Origin: Anoxybacillus sp050480245
GTDB taxonomy: Bacteria; Bacillota; Bacilli; Bacillales; Anoxybacillaceae
Strand: one strand, 5' to 3'
NCBI GenBank assembly: GCA_050480245.1
Contig: JBCNEQ010000014.1
DNA: 40,914 nt
The position numbers and the translations under genes were made by a program. The notes under the pieces were generated by a model. The model was not told where the DNA came from. It did no database searches and saw nothing but the letters and a program-made list of their open reading frames with translations. Below, piece by piece: positions 39,801 to 40,914 of the stretch (position 1 is its first letter; every line of letters begins with the position of its first letter).

Positions 39801-40682
39801 GTGTACGATGAATTAAAAACATTTATGACTTTAGTAGAGGTGAAAAACTTCACAAAAACTGCGGAAATTCTCCATCTATCCCAACCGAGCGTCAGTTTGC
39901 ACATTAAAAATTTAGAAAAAGAATTTCAAACGAAACTATTTATTCGTTCGCCAAAAAAACTACAAGTGACGGCGACTGGCGAATTACTTTACGATCGAGC
40001 TAAAAAAATGATTGCCTTGTACGAACAAACAAAACAAGATATTTTAGAATACCACGATTGTGTGAAAGGAACGTTGAAAATCGGGGCTAGTTTTACGATC
40101 GGGGAATACGTGCTTCCTTCTTTTTTACTTTCTTTACAAGACGATTATCCAGAACTACACTTCGAAGTGATGATTGGCAACACGAAGGAGATCGTCGAGC
40201 TTGTCCGTTCATATGAAGCCGATATTGGCTTAATTGAAGGGCAAACGAACGAAAAAGAATTGGCTGTTTATCCATTCATGCAAGATGAGCTTGTTATCGT
40301 GGCTTCAAACGATCACCCGCTCGTTCACAAACAGGAAGTATGTATAAGCGATCTACAAAATCAAATATGGATTACGCGCGAATTAGGCTCTGGCACACGT
40401 GAATACTTTAACCATTTTATTCGTTCAAATGGATTAAAAATTAAATCGCTCATGATCATCAGCAGCAATCAAGGAATTAAAGAAACGTTAATGCGCGGAA
40501 ACGGGTTAGCCTTTCTTTCACGCCATGTGATTGAGCGTGAATTAAAACAAGGTCACTTATCGATCGTCTGTTTAAAGCACCCCCCTTTTTACCGAACGTT
40601 TTCTTATCTTTATGCACCGACAATGAAAAGCAAAAAAATTGTCCATTTATTTATTGATTTTCTCGAACGAAAAAAGATGTAA
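39801..40682 (+). CDS. cysL: LysR-family regulator CysL
   Basis: 293 residues from GTG 39801 with AAGGGG 8 bases upstream. The N-terminal HTH reads FTKTAEILHLSQPSVSLHIKNLEKEF, followed by a LysR substrate domain (LKIGASFTIGEYVLPSFLLSL; ITRELGSGTREYF). Closely resembles B. subtilis CysL (YwfK), the activator of cysJI, and the divergent layout is the same. It is likely also autoregulated. A bidirectional terminator follows. Confidence 0.92.
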   Translation: MYDELKTFMTLVEVKNFTKTAEILHLSQPSVSLHIKNLEKEFQTKLFIRSPKKLQVTATGELLYDRAKKMIALYEQTKQDILEYHDCVKGTLKIGASFTIGEYVLPSFLLSLQDDYPELHFEVMIGNTKEIVELVRSYEADIGLIEGQTNEKELAVYPFMQDELVIVASNDHPLVHKQEVCISDLQNQIWITRELGSGTREYFNHFIRSNGLKIKSLMIISSNQGIKETLMRGNGLAFLSRHVIERELKQGHLSIVCLKHPPFYRTFSYLYAPTMKSKKIVHLFIDFLERKKM

Positions 40683-40716
40683 CGAGCACGGCTATCCTGC
40701 TCTGTTACATCTTTTT
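40671..40716. terminator. Bidirectional terminator
   Basis: AAAAAGATGTAAC...GTTACATCTTTTT long stem (one bulge) with a GC-rich top, between cysL and sspH. Confidence 0.9.
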
Positions 40717-40718
40717 GT

Positions 40719-40898
40719 TTAATGTTCCTCTAGCTGTGAAACAGGAACAAGCTGTTGCTTTTCAGGGTTGTCTAAAAAATGGATTGTTGCCGTTTCCGTT
40801 TGCGCATCGACATGTTCGATATATACCGATTTTCCATTATACGTTACATTTTTCATATCGGGCGATTGAGCAATTTGTTGCGCACGTGTTACGTTCAT
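40719..40898 (-). CDS. sspH: Small acid-soluble spore protein H
   Basis: 59 residues, complete, the length of B. subtilis SspH. It begins MNVTRAQQIAQSPDMKNVTY and ends VPVSQLEEH, with the family middle NGKSVYIEHVD and ending NPEKQQLVPV. SspH is a minor spore protein made in the forespore. It confirms a spore former. The gene is near the window edge; the weak upstream AGG and any sigma-G promoter lie at or beyond the boundary. Confidence 0.9.
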   Translation of the reverse strand: MNVTRAQQIAQSPDMKNVTYNGKSVYIEHVDAQTETATIHFLDNPEKQQLVPVSQLEEH

Positions 40899-40914
40899 CC
40901 TATTTCGCGCAGGA

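Overview
The window looks like a chromosomal segment of a thermophilic or moderately thermophilic Bacillaceae (Anoxybacillus/Geobacillus-like). The reasons are the strong AGGAGG-type ribosome binding sites, the AT-rich gene gaps, sigma-A promoters, a spore gene (sspH), CcpA-type cre sites, and Bacillus-type modules (GlnK/GlnL, DctS/DctR/DctB/DctP, SdpR/SdpI, MhqR, CysL/CysJI). The genus is an inference. I see no rRNA, tRNA, CRISPR array, insertion sequence or prophage.

Layout. 1-2.5 kb: a glutamine-type two-component system (glnK-glnL). 2.5-3.7 kb: a scar region with a sensor kinase that has lost its middle, a possible frameshifted small gene and a 3'-truncated mtlA that keeps its cre site. 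3.8-12.6 kb: a CAP-domain lipoprotein, a DUF2157/GDYXXLXY membrane protein, an IclR regulator and malate synthase G with a probable IclR operator, an ABC ATPase fused by deletion to the tail of its permease, an SPFH protein with a 53-residue ribbon-helix-helix partner, and a LysM/SleB-type cell wall hydrolase.

12.6-23.9 kb is the most coherent part: a nitrogen-oxide/anaerobic respiration island. It holds the di-iron repair protein Ric, a broken moaA, a Crp/Fnr regulator without Fe-S cysteines, a four-gene operon (two DUF2249 proteins, a heme-copper-oxidase-subunit-I/NnrS-like membrane protein, a DUF59 metal-sulfur assembly factor) and a clade II nitrous-oxide reductase operon (nosC-nosZ-nosB-nosD-nosY-nosF-lipoprotein). 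Four promoters here share one architecture: a TGTGA-N6-TCACA-like box whose centre lies 29.5 or 30.5 bp from the first base of the -10 hexamer. This suggests one local Crp/Fnr regulon, and even the dead moaA keeps its promoter.

23.9-28 kb: an MhqR-like regulator with DoxX and pirin proteins and two near-identical operators, a LacI-type regulator and an MFS exporter. 28-32.9 kb: a C4-dicarboxylate system, with dctP and dctB on the minus strand and dctS-dctR divergent. 32.9-34.1 kb: TerC and YkvA genes behind a yybP-ykoY manganese riboswitch whose repeated hairpins suggest a transcription-attenuation mechanism. 34.3-35.6 kb: sdpR-sdpI without sdpABC, followed by two unannotated membrane micro-ORFs. 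35.7-40.9 kb: a YbjQ-family protein, cysJI with divergent cysL, and sspH. Several genes in the window carry clean internal or terminal deletions, as expected for a genome that is losing functions.
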